NCBI GenBank assembly: GCA_907163375.1
Contig: CAJQUW010001823.1
Coordinates: 55,987 to 119,986 of the forward strand
Direction: 5' to 3'
Origin: Prostheceraeus crozeri
Taxonomy: Eukaryota > Platyhelminthes > Polycladida > Euryleptidae
Length of the DNA stretch: 64,000 bases
The notes under the pieces were generated by a model that saw only the letters and a list, made by a program, of their open reading frames with translations, made no database searches and was not told the origin of the DNA. Within the stretch, counting starts at the first letter, position 1. Every line of letters starts with the position of its first letter. Shown here piece by piece: positions 48,281 through 59,867 of this stretch. The position numbers were made by a program, and so were the translations under genes.

Positions 48281-48571
48281 TTCCTGTGGCAAAAAGAAAA
48301 ACACCACTTTATGCACATGGACTTTGCAATACTACTATAAAACACAATCCTTTAAACCGACGTGCAAACACCATGGATGAGCTCCTCTTTGAGATATATG
48401 ATCGCTGGTATACTAACAAGTACCGTTACAGCAGTGTTGATAGCGATACAATAACTGAGCACTCGACTTCTGAAACAGGTTGGAAGAAGCATGAGAATCC
48501 ATATTCAACGTGTTCGGATGCTGACAATCGAATGTACCGTCGATACAATGAGAATAATCTGAAATCTTATG
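48281..48571 (+). CDS. Candidate internal exon of a host gene
   Basis: Acceptor TCGCCTTTACAG ends at 48,280 and donor GTAAGT starts at 48,572. The 291-bp span (donor phase adjustable by a base) is open in the frame VPVAKRKTPLYAHGLCNTT..., with the cores NRRANTMDELLFEIYDRW and SSVDSDTITEHSTSE. Composition (charged, Ser/Thr/Asp-rich, no repeats) is that of a cellular protein, unlike the surrounding sequence. The LLFEIYDRW plus SVDSDT...STSE pattern faintly recalls the N-terminal region of TBC1D30-type RabGAPs; I would not name it on this. It likely belongs with the exon at 25,979 (both phase 0 at the junction). Later exons would be right of the window or not recognised. Confidence 0.6.
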
Positions 48572-51500
48572 GTAAGTTGATAATTGTTCAATTTATTTTG
48601 ATGTTTAATTCAATCAATTAATCAGAATTTCCCTTCATTTTATTATCAAATACATGAAATTGATATTGATTAGTTTAAGTAATAATAGAATGAGTGCATG
48701 CTTTACATTTGAAGGTAGAACATGATTTCTCATCGGAATAACAAAAAATTTCTGGTTATGCTTATAAATAACTTTTTTATTGTCGTATTTGTCATCAAAG
48801 GCGTGAGCAAAGTAACAAATTTCTGAAGTTAAAACGATGTCTGCACTAGGAAATATATAATCACTTTATAAAGATCTAATAAGTAACAAATGCTGCATAA
48901 TCTGTGTGTTCAGGCTACTCATTCAAAAAAACTCGAGCAGAGTCGCTGTGCATTATTTTAAAATCAAGTTATCAAATTCGCGCTTGTGTCTAAAAACGCT
49001 CCATGTTATTTTTTTGACTGATCAACCAAACCAGCAATTAACTTATTCATTTATTAAGTAAATTATTGGTTGTAATAATATATTTAGTACAATTTAATAT
49101 ACAACTCTATTTATACCATATAGGCATGCCTCGTAAAGCTTATGTGGTTTTATTCAGTGTTAAGCCGTTACAAAGTTTTGTCGCATTTTTAGCCTACATC
49201 TACATAAAATGGAAAGATCAAACCTAAATTTGGACGATCAAAACTTGTGGATAATGAGTTATGACTTTCCTAGACATATTAGGCTACTGTGAATGAGTGC
49301 CAGAATTGGTAACCGGCCTGTATTTCAGGACGGGACAGCCGAGGACAAAGCGGGATCGTTTCTTACCAAGCGAATAACCATCCGAGCTGTTCGAAAATTT
49401 GTTTCTCCTTCCCGATCGGATCCAACTTTTCCAGGAAGGGAGAAAAATATTAGTTTTCCAGTTTTCCACCTTTGGTTGGTGGTCTTTGGGACAACTATGT
49501 ACTTTTCGGCAAACCGGCCGTCCGGACTGTCCTTCTGACAAAAGAGAAACCTAGCCCTTCAAAAACACTTTCGCAAACTTCGACTCAGTCATCATGACAT
49601 CAGATGAATTCAAAACTGAACAGAAACTTTGCTTACAGCTTATCTGGGTCAACCAACACTTAATTTGGATGTGTATAGCAGACGTCTAGACACTATAGAT
49701 ATTGAAAGCGTGAAAATGACCTCGTTAGCGCCAAAGATGTAAACAACTTTTGAAGAATAGACAGAAAAAGCAAATGATGCGATGAATTTGAGACATCATA
49801 ACTTCTTTAAAAGAAAACCAATTTTGACGAACAATACATTAAAAGAATGCTCAGAGAAAGCACTTCCACCTCGTGTTTGATTCAATGTCATGCTCACATG
49901 TTTTCACATTGATAATTTGAAATTTCTAAAAGTGGCGATTTTCACATTTTGACCTCTGTCCACCTTAGACAATGACGGATACAGATGTATAGTGGCTCAT
50001 TGAAAAGCTGAGAACATAAGCTCTCGAATGGTGTATGACTTGTCACTGTAAAAGGAAATTGAAAGGCAAGAGAATCGATTGAAGTTTGGCATATTTTAGG
50101 TGGTCCGTTTTTTATGATCAACTCTGTAGTTTTACTATGCATGTTAAATTAATGAAACTGATGTTTTGTCAAATAGGGAAAAAAAGGAATCAAATAGGAA
50201 AATTGTGATGTGTAATCAATATCGGTAGGGCTGATGCCAAACACAACAACCATTTCGTACATATTAGAAGGAAATATGTATGTGCACTATATCATCATTT
50301 TGCAGCATTCTTCAGTACATTTTGTACTAACAAGGCTTTGGTATTGATGAAAAATTACAGAAGGATAACTATAATCACAAATTAATGTACTGTATATTAG
50401 AGCCAGGTAGTACATGTACCTATATCGTACTTCTTTGTTTAAATACATTTTAGTCCAGTGGTGTGCAACCAGATTGTGATAGCGGGCCACAAGTAGTGGC
50501 CCTCTCGCGGTCCACCAATTTTGAATGACAATAGTATGTTTAAAACTGCTGTATTCTGTGCTTTTACATTGAAGTCTGTACTACTCACTATGGTCGAATT
50601 GGTTTATCTCCTAGTGAAGCAGAAAAGTAGTGAACTGAATCAAATAAATATCCGAGGGTCACTTTAGATATTAGAAATTGTGACTAGTCACAAACCATGT
50701 GCTTGCGGGCCAGCGGGCCTCATGCTGCCCATCACAGTTTTAGACGAAGATAAATGTTGTAGAATGTTATTATCACCTAAGCTTGGAAAAAATGCATATT
50801 AACATTCTCTCGCTTTCTTTTTGTTTAAGAGATGGATTAATCGTAGTAAAACCGTGTCTGAGACTAATAATGCAAAAAAAATTCAGTAAATATGTAGTAA
50901 TCGGGTAATTGAGAGTGATTTGCAATTAGCATCATGGTAAATTTGTCTAGCCATACCGCAATTCTCACATTAATTTGGACGAGATCCAATAATCAGGTCT
51001 AGTTTTGTACTCTATTCCTATCAGTGAAATGCATTCGTACAAAGAGTCCCTCATAAACATCATTACAGCCCTCTCAACTGAGAAGGCGTTAATATGTTTC
51101 TAGGCCTATAGGTAAATGAAAATACTATTCTATGCAGAGGATTTGTTTTTAGGCCTATGCTAGGCCTAAATAATTTTGATTGGATCTTGTAGGCCTATCT
51201 TGATTTATAATTTTGAAGAAAAGTTAAATTCTAGCCTCATCAGCATTTTTAGTGATTTGCTTTTGGTATGAAACCGGTCTGCTTCCGGCGTCCTTCCTGG
51301 AGGTTGCCGGCCGCCGGACCGGACCGCTCCGAAAATCTCGATCGGTTTCCATCTCTGGTGAGTGCTTCGACCATAAGCCTGATATGATGGATAACGGAAA
51401 ATGACCTCATCTCGAACACAAAGACATCCTAATTTAGGAATCGACGATTTTAAATTTTGCATCTCGTTCGATTAATTTTAGTTTGCTTGTATTCGATTCG

Positions 51501-53639
51501 ATTGTTGTTGAGTACATGAATTAGCAAAAATTAGTAATCAGCATAATCGTACAGATCAATTAAGTACATTAAGAATTTGTATATGTTCTTAGTCAAGACT
51601 TTACTCGTTTATGTCTTAGTTTCATCACAATGCAGTTTCAGTCGAGTGCATTACAGACAGATATTTGTTACAGAGCGACGTTACATATCCTTCATGCGAT
51701 TCTTTCATCTTATCCGTAAAGTATCAGCAACCTAATCTCAATCTAAATATTTGACACCAACCAGCGCCATTGAATACTTCATGTAACCTTGCTGTATTGC
51801 GTAAATGTATTGATCTTAATGTGATCATGCTCATGAATCCGTGAATAGAGATCCAGTCATTTTCCATTCAGCTAACGACAGAGATCTAACAACGACCCGT
51901 ATCCACTTCTCAATCATAACAATTTTAGAGTTCTCAATTCAAGAGAAGTTCGTGAATTGCCTGCCTGCATATGTTTTCATTGAGAAATCTGTTGCATTCA
52001 AAAGGCAGTGAGTGATTCTGCATTTCTATCTCAGTATGCAAATGTTGCAGAAAGGCAACACATCCTTGAACGGCATTATGGTGATGTAAAAGTCTGCAAA
52101 TCGTTTTTCTGAACGTTTCATTCAAGCCAGCGCAATATAAAAATGCTCCTCTTTTGATCTGCCAGCATTGCATTCTCATCGTTGAATGAAGGTAAAACAA
52201 CAATCCGCAGAACGAAGAACTACGGCATACAGTAGATTGAAAAATAATTTCATACAATAGTTTTCTTCTTTTACTTCATTCAATGATGACTACAAAAATC
52301 TCTGCGCAGCTTTTGACATTAAAACTGAAAAAGTAGATGACTAAATAATTTGCATTTAAAAATACATGATTTAAATGTGTTTGATGAATGTATGAAGCAA
52401 ATAATTTCCTTAACAAAGATATTCATTTAAAAATCAGGTCAAAAAGCAAAGTATGAGTCAGACAGCCTTACATTTTCATCTATCACAATTGTACCATGAA
52501 AAGAGAACTCTCAATCAAGACATAATATAGCATACTTTTCAGACATTCTTATTAAAATGCGTTTAAAATATACCGGTATATGCAATGAACATATTACTTA
52601 CTTGCTTCTAACTTCCGCGTTTTTCATCCTTGTCCACGTTGAACGGGGTTAGACTAACGTCGCTACTCCCCCATACTGGAGGCTTGGACGGTGCTGACAT
52701 AGTCCGACTTTTATCTGGAGCGTTGTATCCAAGATATTGAATATATACAGTTCTCTAGATTATTGCTTCTAGAGATCTTGAATATATTAATCGACAAAAA
52801 TCGGATTTCGACCAGAATACATTGATAACTAAATAGTAATCAATAATTTGGTTTAAAAATTGTATGAAATAACTGTGCAAGTAAAATTCAAAAGCTAAGC
52901 TAGTAATCCGAAGCTTTAGTGTGACCATTAGGTGGTCTTATCAAAATATAAAATTATCAGATTTTCGCATAATGAGACATTGTCAAGTGATGGTCGAAGT
53001 CTTTAATTAATAGATTAAGCCTATAGATTTCAAAATCACATTATCTTCTAATCGGAAGCGCTAACTTGGTTTTCTTTTTCTATGGGATCAATGTCTTGTT
53101 TTTAACTATGCTGATACATTCTTGATATTGCTTAGTATCACATATATGTACAGTTGTACACTGTACAGTACATGTAAAATACACATGGGTCGAGTTCATA
53201 TGACTTGTTATGACTGTGCATCATGAAAGTGAATTGATTGAGCTTAGATTTTTCTCAAATGCATTTCAACTATAGACCCAGTTGACACAAAAGGTTTTTT
53301 AATTCGTCATTTGAAAAACGTCTTGAAGTGTGTGCACAATCTGCACAACGTCGTGCAGTGTATGATATGTATGCACATATGTATAATGTTTAATTTAATA
53401 CATATTTGAATCGATATCAGAAAATTGAGGGATGACTATAATAATATTGTGTCGAACGACTTCGATTTAAAGTTAATTATTAAAGTTAATGAAAGTGTTG
53501 AGGTGAAATCAAAGCAAAAATAGGAAAAAAACATTACCAAACAAGCTCAATAGTGAATTAAGAGGGTTCCAAAAATTATGGCTCTGGACCTACTGCCTCT
53601 CACTTAACCAGAAAAAGCACAGTTTCGTCTTATTTTACC
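48572..53639. other. Non-coding, with small repeat fragments
   Basis: 49,293-49,540 is GC-richer, with an imperfect inverted repeat around TTCTCCTTCCCGATCGG...CCAGGAAGGGAGAA; frames on both strands there are artefacts. 50,060-50,120 is a diverged end of the 40-kb MITE. 51,280-51,357 is a GC-rich fragment resembling a hAT end. TAGGCCTA repeats occur at 51,100-51,200. No gene seen. Confidence 0.4.
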
Positions 53640-54039
53640 AAAACCTTCAATCTGCTTCACATTAGATTTGCACTGAATATCTACACCATTTCAAGATTTA
53701 TTTCAGGAACTTCACCATGTATTCGAGAAATCATAATTTATATTTCATATGTGTATGACGTATTTCAAACAACGATAAGTATATTTCAGATTTGTAAATT
53801 GTATTCTAGAAAGTATGACTTGAAGTAGAAATATGTGAAAGTCATTTCAAACTTTGTTTCTTATCTTTCAGCAATGTAAAATGTCTTTTATTTCAATGTT
53901 AATTTAACATTAGAAATATGATATAAATTTCGGGAAATAATTGTGCATTTCAAATAGGCTAAATGAATCTCAGGAAGTGTCACATCATCCTCAGGAGGTG
54001 ACAGCATTATTTTAGAAATGTGACTTGTACATCAGATAG
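53640..54039. repeat. Degenerate ATTTCAG-type tandem array, left part
   Basis: Imperfect units of about 20-30 bp containing ATTTCAG, ATTTCAA or close variants. The array resumes at 57,245 on the other side of the insertion. It could be an old satellite. Confidence 0.5.
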
Positions 54040-54717
54040 CAGAGTTGGAAGTGGGTCGTGGGTCATGGGTCAGGTGGGTTACAAAATCGCGTGGGTCAGG
54101 TGGGTCGTGGGTCACATTTAGCGTGGGTCAAGTGGGTCGTGGGTCAGACTCCGTTGACCCACTTCCAACCAGTTTGACCCATGATAGATTTGACAATCTC
54201 AAATACAGTAAACTTCATTTTTTGTATTCTTGTCATTCATGAAAAATGATTAAGTCAGTGTCACTGAAAGGGGTGATGGATGCTCACAGTCAAAATATGC
54301 AACATTATTGACTTTCACACGCCTCATAAAGTTTCGAAAGGGGCGGAATTCACACAAATTAAAGGCTCAAAAACAATTGCTACTGTCTACTGAGAGATGT
54401 TGGTTGGTAAAGAGAAGTTGTTTGAGTACTATTGTGTATGTTCGATTCTCTGTTGCTATCTCTGACGATACCCAATGATGTGTGACCTTGAATTCAGAGA
54501 TACAGCTGCTGAAGAAGTCTGATGTTCAGAGGCTTTATTCTTCTTGAAAATTTTCTTGCAATGACAGCTGACCTTCGTTTTGTTTGTTTCGTTTGATTTT
54601 GTTGGTCTTTCGTAGAAGATATCCTCTGGTAGAGATTAGAATGGTAAATCTCTGGTAAAGGTTGATCAGAGCCTAAATATTTTTGAAATATGTAATTGAT
54701 CAAAATATCTCATTATA

Positions 54718-56118
54718 CAGAGTGTCTCAGAACTATGAAGGCAGCATAAAGGATCTATGCAGGTAGTTTAAAAACCATCAATGACTGCAAAGTACGGTGC
54801 CATTGTTTGATTTCTGTGTGTAGTACATCATGTCAAACGCTATTGCTGATCTTCTCATACTTGAAAACTGTTTGAATCTGAATTTTATGAACGTTCATTG
54901 TCGTCTGAATCCTTCATATTCCGATAAACATTAGTCATATCAAGTGAATTCGGCTAGCATTTGAAGAAAGAAATTAAGATTTAAAGTGGTATGTTAAATA
55001 CGAGAATATCTGTGAAGTCCAGAGACAATGGAAAGGCACTTAGGACTCTGAATATCCATGTCGAGACACAATCTCCCGAATGCGTGACAAGTTGGAGAAC
55101 GCAGGAACAATTGGAAGCCTCCCAAAGGTCGTTCAAGAACTGCGCGGTCAAATGACATTGTCAATTTAGTTTTCTCTGCATTCGGTGATGACTCAAGAAA
55201 ATCAATCAAACAAGCTGCTTTAGACTTGAATCTCAACAAGAGCAGCAGACAGATTCAGCGAATCCTTCATGAAAGCAACATCAGACCTTACCACCCAACA
55301 CTTAAGCATGAATGAAATGAAGATGACTTTGATAGGCGGGTCGACTTTTGTGAATGGTTTTGAGTGAAACAGTAACCGATCCAGACTTTCGAAACATGAT
55401 CGTATGGTCTGATGAGGCCACGTTTAAATTGAATGGTCGACTCAATCACCACAACAGTATCGAATGGGCTGAAGAGAATCCTCATCAAATTTTACAGCAT
55501 GATGGTAAGCTCCTTGGTGTTACCGTATGGGCATCTTCCTTCGCGCGACTTGATAGGTCCATTCTTCTTCAACGGGACGGTGGATGGTGAGAAGTATCTG
55601 GAGCTTCTACGTCCCCATGTTATATCGGAAATTAGGAGATTGTATCCTAATGACGAGGAGCTGCCATACTTTCAACAGGCTGGAGCTCCAGCTCTTTATG
55701 ACTCCATTGTTAGAAGCTATCTCAATTCCTGAGTTGGCAGTGCCATCACTTTATGGATTGAACGTCGTGGTGACATTGGGTATCCTCCAAGTCCTGACCT
55801 AACTCCATTAGACTTCTTTTTTGGGGTTATTTAAAAAACAAAGTCTACAAGAATCCACGTCCTCTCAATGTGCAAGAAATGAGAGATAAAATCACATTAA
55901 GTGCAAGAAACGTTCTGGTGGATCTCATCTCAAAAGTCTGTCGCTCTGTGACCTCTCACTGTCATGAATTAATTTCGCTGTCGATGGACAGCACTTTGAA
56001 CATGTACGTTCAGAAGCATGTACAAAATTTTCCGTACTGTTAGTTTGAAATAAATATCTGCATTATTTGACTCAGAAGTTAATAGTATTAACTGCCTACA
56101 TAGTTCTGAGACACCCTG
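54718..56118 (+). mobile_element. Mariner/IS630-like transposon, TA target
   Basis: The left end CAGAGTGTCTCAGAACTATG and the complemented right end CAGGGTGTCTCAGAACTATG match nearly perfectly for about 27 bp. TA flanks both (54716-54717 and 56119-56120). Length is 1,401 bp, with one broken transposase. Confidence 0.85.
55020..56043 (+). pseudogene. Mariner-type transposase, broken, second catalytic Asp lost
   Basis: Plus-strand pieces: a helix-turn-helix region (about 55,070-55,310, including KSIKQAALDLNLNKSSRQIQ), NMIVWSDEATFKLNGRLN with the first Asp (about 55,395-55,445), GVTVWA, a piece reading DGEKYLELLRPHVISEIRR, then YFQQAGAPALYDSIVRSYL. In this family the last normally reads QQDGAPAH: Asp and His have become Ala and Leu. 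SPDLTPLDFFF (about 55,795) retains the third acidic residue. At least three frameshifts or stops. Inactive by both breaks and residue loss. Confidence 0.8.
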
Positions 56119-57244
56119 TATTAAATCAAAATATTATCAACATACATGCTTCATATCTAAAGCATTTAGCCGCTCAACATATTTTCGCATCATACATGTT
56201 CCATGCATCTCATTGCTCATTAGATGCATGATAATCTGAAATAAGATAATTCATACGACGGTCATTGATACAGACTTATCCCTTTCACACAGACATATTA
56301 CGGCTGGAGCTCTGTGAGGAGATATTTTTTGACACTTCGAATCGATGAAAAGTTTCTTTTTGATATTTGATCTGGTTTCAATAAAAATAGGAATATTTAC
56401 ATGATGTCACTAGTGATTGCTATCACAACGTACTCGTACATGTAACGGCACTCAAATATATCAGTTCATCTATATGTACATTGTAAGTAAATTTATGAAT
56501 TTTAACCTTCTCCTCGTGCAATTTTCTATTCACGCGTTACGCATGCTTACTCCATTTGCTTTTCAATGAATCTCATTCTTACATCAAGTATACAACTTTC
56601 TACTAAAATCTGACATTAGCGGAAGTAAATGAAATTTGATTCGATTGCCATGAGAAGCAACAAAATATTAGGTAGACGATTTTTCTGGCATGAATAAATG
56701 ATTTAGGCCTACTGCAATCTTATTTTTTGACTTCATTTGATTAAGACATGTAAAATTTGAAATTTGGTCTGTAGGGCCCTCGACAACCTAACAAATCATC
56801 TCTCTACGAGTTAGGTAGTACTAAAAACGGATAGTCAAGAATTATAGCAAGAAACGGAACCTTAGGCATTTGAGGTGCATGAACTTGCTTATAAGATAAT
56901 TTTGATGAGGTTACATGTCTGTTTATTATGTGACAGGTGATCTGATACACTTGAATTTTCAGAACATATCTTAACAACAATTTTGATACTACGAGGCCTC
57001 TACCTAGATAGACCTAGAATCTTGAATGAAAATGAAACTAAAGATGATATCAGAAAAGGAAATTGCACTGACATCATTCACCCTTGCAGCATGTGGGTCA
57101 GGTGGGTCAAGTGGGTCAAAGATGTGGTGGGTCAGGTGGGTCGTGTGTCAGGGTCTCCCGTGGGTCATGTTTTCGTGAAAAGTCGGTGGGTTAGGTGGGT
57201 CGTGGGTCAAGTTTGGTTGACCCACTTCCAACTCTGTCAGACAG

Positions 57245-57780
57245 TGTAATTTGTATTTCAAAATCCTAGAATGTATTTCAGAATGTATAAAATATATTAA
57301 GGAAAGAGTTATTTAAGTTTCAATCATGCAAAAAGAATTTCAGAAAGCACTTTCTGCATTTCAGAATTGTGAAATGAGCTTCAAAAAGTGATGATTATAT
57401 TTCAAAAAATGCAATATGTATCTCAGGAGCACTAAATGTAATTGAGAAACGTAAATTAAATTTCATATGTATCAGATGCATTTCAAAGACGGATTTCAAA
57501 AATGGATTTCATAATGTAAAAAATGATATTGCATACATTGGATATTAATTTCAGACTATGCATTATTCATTTCAGATTTGCAATATGTAAGTCAGGAAGT
57601 ATTGCTTACATTTCAGAAGCAGGATATGTTTTTCCTTATGCATAATTTGCATTTCAGCCTCACAAAATATATTTCAGAAAGCTTGACATGTATTTAAGAA
57701 AGAGCAAAATGTGTAGAATGATTTCAAGAGCCGGTAGAATATAATTCAGACATCGTAAATTGACAATTCACTTTAACTTC
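57245..57780. repeat. Degenerate ATTTCAG-type tandem array, right part
   Basis: Many ATTTCAGAA-, ATTTCAAAA- and TTTCAGA-like units spaced irregularly at about 20-30 bp. It continues the array at 53,640-54,039. Confidence 0.6.
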
Positions 57781-57929
57781 TGTTCTATCCTATTTTTGAT
57801 GTTAAAATAAACTTGTAATTTCCATCCTAGCCTGACGATAGCTACGGATAGTAGCTGAAATATATCGCTGCTTATGAATATATTCATCTTCAGCAATTCA
57901 TAGAATCGGCTCATTCCAACTTAATAAAA

Positions 57930-58420
57930 GTATCCTTAGTAATGGGCAAAAGACCGTTCCAGGCCACCATAAAATTCAAAAAATAGTATCTTTAAAAACG
58001 ACATAAATTCATGAATTTTGTCCCTTTTTCAGGTTTTTAAGACCTAAATTCATAAATTTAGACCATTTAAAAAGTACCATTTTTTCAAAAAATGGTATTT
58101 TTAAAAACGACATAAATTCATGAATTAGAACCCTTTTTCAGGTTATGAAGACCTAAATTCATAAATTTAGGCGTTTTTAAAAATACCCAATTTTTCAAAT
58201 TTTTCAAAATCTCAAATTTGAGAATTACAATTTTTACCTTGAAAATCATGACCGTTCCAGGACACCGAAAAAATCACAAAAGTTAAGAATCTCAAATTTG
58301 TGAATTACAATTTTCACCCCCAAAATCATGACCGTTCCAGAACACCGAAAATCATAAAAGTTGAGAATTTCAAATTCATGAATTTTATCCACCTTTCAGG
58401 TTTTTTAAAATATATCATGT
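57930..58420. repeat. Two interleaved tandem repeat families (109-bp and 80-bp units)
   Basis: ACATAAATTCATGAATT recurs at 58,001 and 58,110 (109-bp period), each copy followed by CCCTTTTTCAGG and ATTCATAAATTTAG. GACCGTTCCAG with CACC recurs at 57,952, 58,250 and 58,330 (80 bp between the last two). Short inverted repeats such as AAATTCATGAATTT abound. No coding. Confidence 0.8.
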
Positions 58421-58522
58421 GACTAATAATATTTCTTTAAAAATGGATGAAACAAAAGTGGAAGAAACCGCAAGAAAATATCCTTCGTTATCTCAATTAA
58501 ACTTTTACGGAGCAGCGTGACT

Positions 58523-58562
<40 letters not shown>

Positions 58563-58563
58563 C
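58523..58563 (+). repeat. (CT)n microsatellite
   Basis: About 40 bases of CT with one TT interruption. Just downstream (58,620-58,668) a 24-bp unit TTGTCTTCAATGAGAATAAT is tandemly duplicated. Confidence 0.95.
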
Positions 58564-59053
58564 GATCCTGTCTGTTACAGGAATATTGTATTCACAATGA
58601 CATGCATTCTTTAAAACAATTGTTTGTCTTCAATGAGAATAATTTGTTTGTCTTCAATGAGAATAATTCCCGTATGCTTTTAATAGAATGACCTTGAACG
58701 CTAATGGAAATTTACACCAAAATTGTTCTGGGAGCCGGAAAATGTGTCAGAAAGTTTGTCGACATGGTTCGAGAGTCGGTGTATTTTTCCATTCAAAATA
58801 ATGTCGCATCAATGATTGTTATGGAAACTAAAATGAAGAGAAATGCTCATTCATTTCTCTTCTCTCTCATATGTCTATTGTGTTTAGATTGTATTTGTTC
58901 TTTTGTTCTCATAGTGTGAATGAGATTTCACAACCCGCATCATTGCGCTATTGTCTGTGATTTCCTTCACCCGTATCAGCTGACACAATTTTAGCAGCTG
59001 CTACACGCCAATTCTTTTGAGAAATTTCTGAAATAGATTTTATTTCATTTAAA

Positions 59054-59181
59054 ATGAGCAACTTTAGAGATTTCCTAAAAAATATACGGTAAACAAACCA
59101 CGACAAATTTCGATTTAAATGAGATCGCAAATCAATTGGGAATAAAGAATTCTCACCCATTGATGAGAAATGAATTGCAGT
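59054..59181 (+). pseudogene. Truncated duplicate of the protease gene 5' end
   Basis: ATGAGCAAC at 59054 and the next ~125 bp repeat the start of the protease at 59376 with about 25% differences, including an almost unchanged GATCGCAAATCAATTGGGAA. It has a stop near codon 13 and loses similarity after about 59,181. An old local duplication, about 322 bp upstream of the intact gene. Confidence 0.75.
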
Positions 59182-59375
59182 TGATTAAAGATGTACGAAA
59201 CACTACCTCTGTTAATAAACTGATTCCTTACAAATGTACCTTTTTAATTTAGATTAAATTAAATCATTTCGAAATCGAATAAGTAGTAAGGAAAGTCATC
59301 ATTATGGAACAGTTTTAAATCAAAACCCCCCTTCTGACTTCTAGGGGTTCCTATAAGAAATTTTTTTATTATAAA

Positions 59376-59825
59376 ATGAGCAACATAAATGAGTTTTTAA
59401 AATTATATGGAACACAAACAACAACGAATTTTGATCTAAAGAAAATCGCAAATCAATTGGGAATAAAGAAATTTCACATATTGATGAGAGACGAATTACA
59501 ATTCCTAAAAAATAAGCCAACAGGAACCTTCTGTTCCCGGAACAAAGTTCCAACTATAAATTTCATAACAAATCTTCATACGTCAGATCAAAAAGGTGTA
59601 CATTGGTGTGCATGTATGTCTAATAAAAAGGGAGATAATTACTATTTCGACTCTTATGGATTACCTCCAACAAACGAAGTCAAAAAATTACTTGGCAATG
59701 GAACTTATAATACATTTCAAATTCAAAAACCGGGAACTACTTATTGTGGTCAATTATGTCCTTATGTTTTGTATAAATTACAAAAAAGAGTACCATTTCT
59801 TGATATTATGTTAGAATTGAAATAG
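59376..59825 (+). CDS. Adenovirus-type cysteine protease (Polinton PRO)
   Basis: 149 aa, intact. It has the C5-peptidase layout: His76 in GVHWCAC, Asp92 in YYFDSYG, Gln117 and nucleophile Cys124 in YCGQLCPYVLYKL. The Gln-to-Cys spacing of seven is as in adenain. In adenoviruses and Polintons this enzyme matures capsid proteins inside the particle. It is convergent with the integrase gene 43 bp downstream. ATG at 59376 is chosen because similarity to the duplicated copy starts exactly there. Start-to-stop integrity contrasts with the broken capsid genes nearby. Length is slightly under the usual ~200 aa of adenains but normal for compact Polinton proteases. Confidence 0.85.
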   Translation: MSNINEFLKLYGTQTTTNFDLKKIANQLGIKKFHILMRDELQFLKNKPTGTFCSRNKVPTINFITNLHTSDQKGVHWCACMSNKKGDNYYFDSYGLPPTNEVKKLLGNGTYNTFQIQKPGTTYCGQLCPYVLYKLQKRVPFLDIMLELK

Positions 59826-59867
59826 GGAATTTCATTCCCGAAACGTTAGTTCCAATGATAATGATAA

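Larger units (their letters stand above)
54040..57236. mobile_element. Putative non-autonomous hAT-type element with GGGTCA arrays at both ends
   Basis: The left end CAGAGTTGGAAGTGGGTC (54040) is mirrored by the right end GACCCACTTCCAACTCTG (to 57236). Flanking 8-mers TCAGATAG (54032-54039) and TCAGACAG (57237-57244) agree at 7/8. GGGTCA/GGGTCG arrays lie at 54,053-54,150 and 57,092-57,208. A second complement of the end sits at about 54,158-54,172, so the left 130 bp could alone be a small MITE and the whole could be composite. Apart from a nested mariner-like element there is no gene. Confidence 0.55.

Noticed and set aside
49293-49541. Long frames on both strands
   Set aside because: A GC-richer patch with an imperfect inverted repeat; neither frame resembles a protein family.
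54045-54242. 65-codon frame of Gly/Ser/Val/Trp repeats
   Set aside because: Simple translation of the GGGTCA/GGGTCG array.
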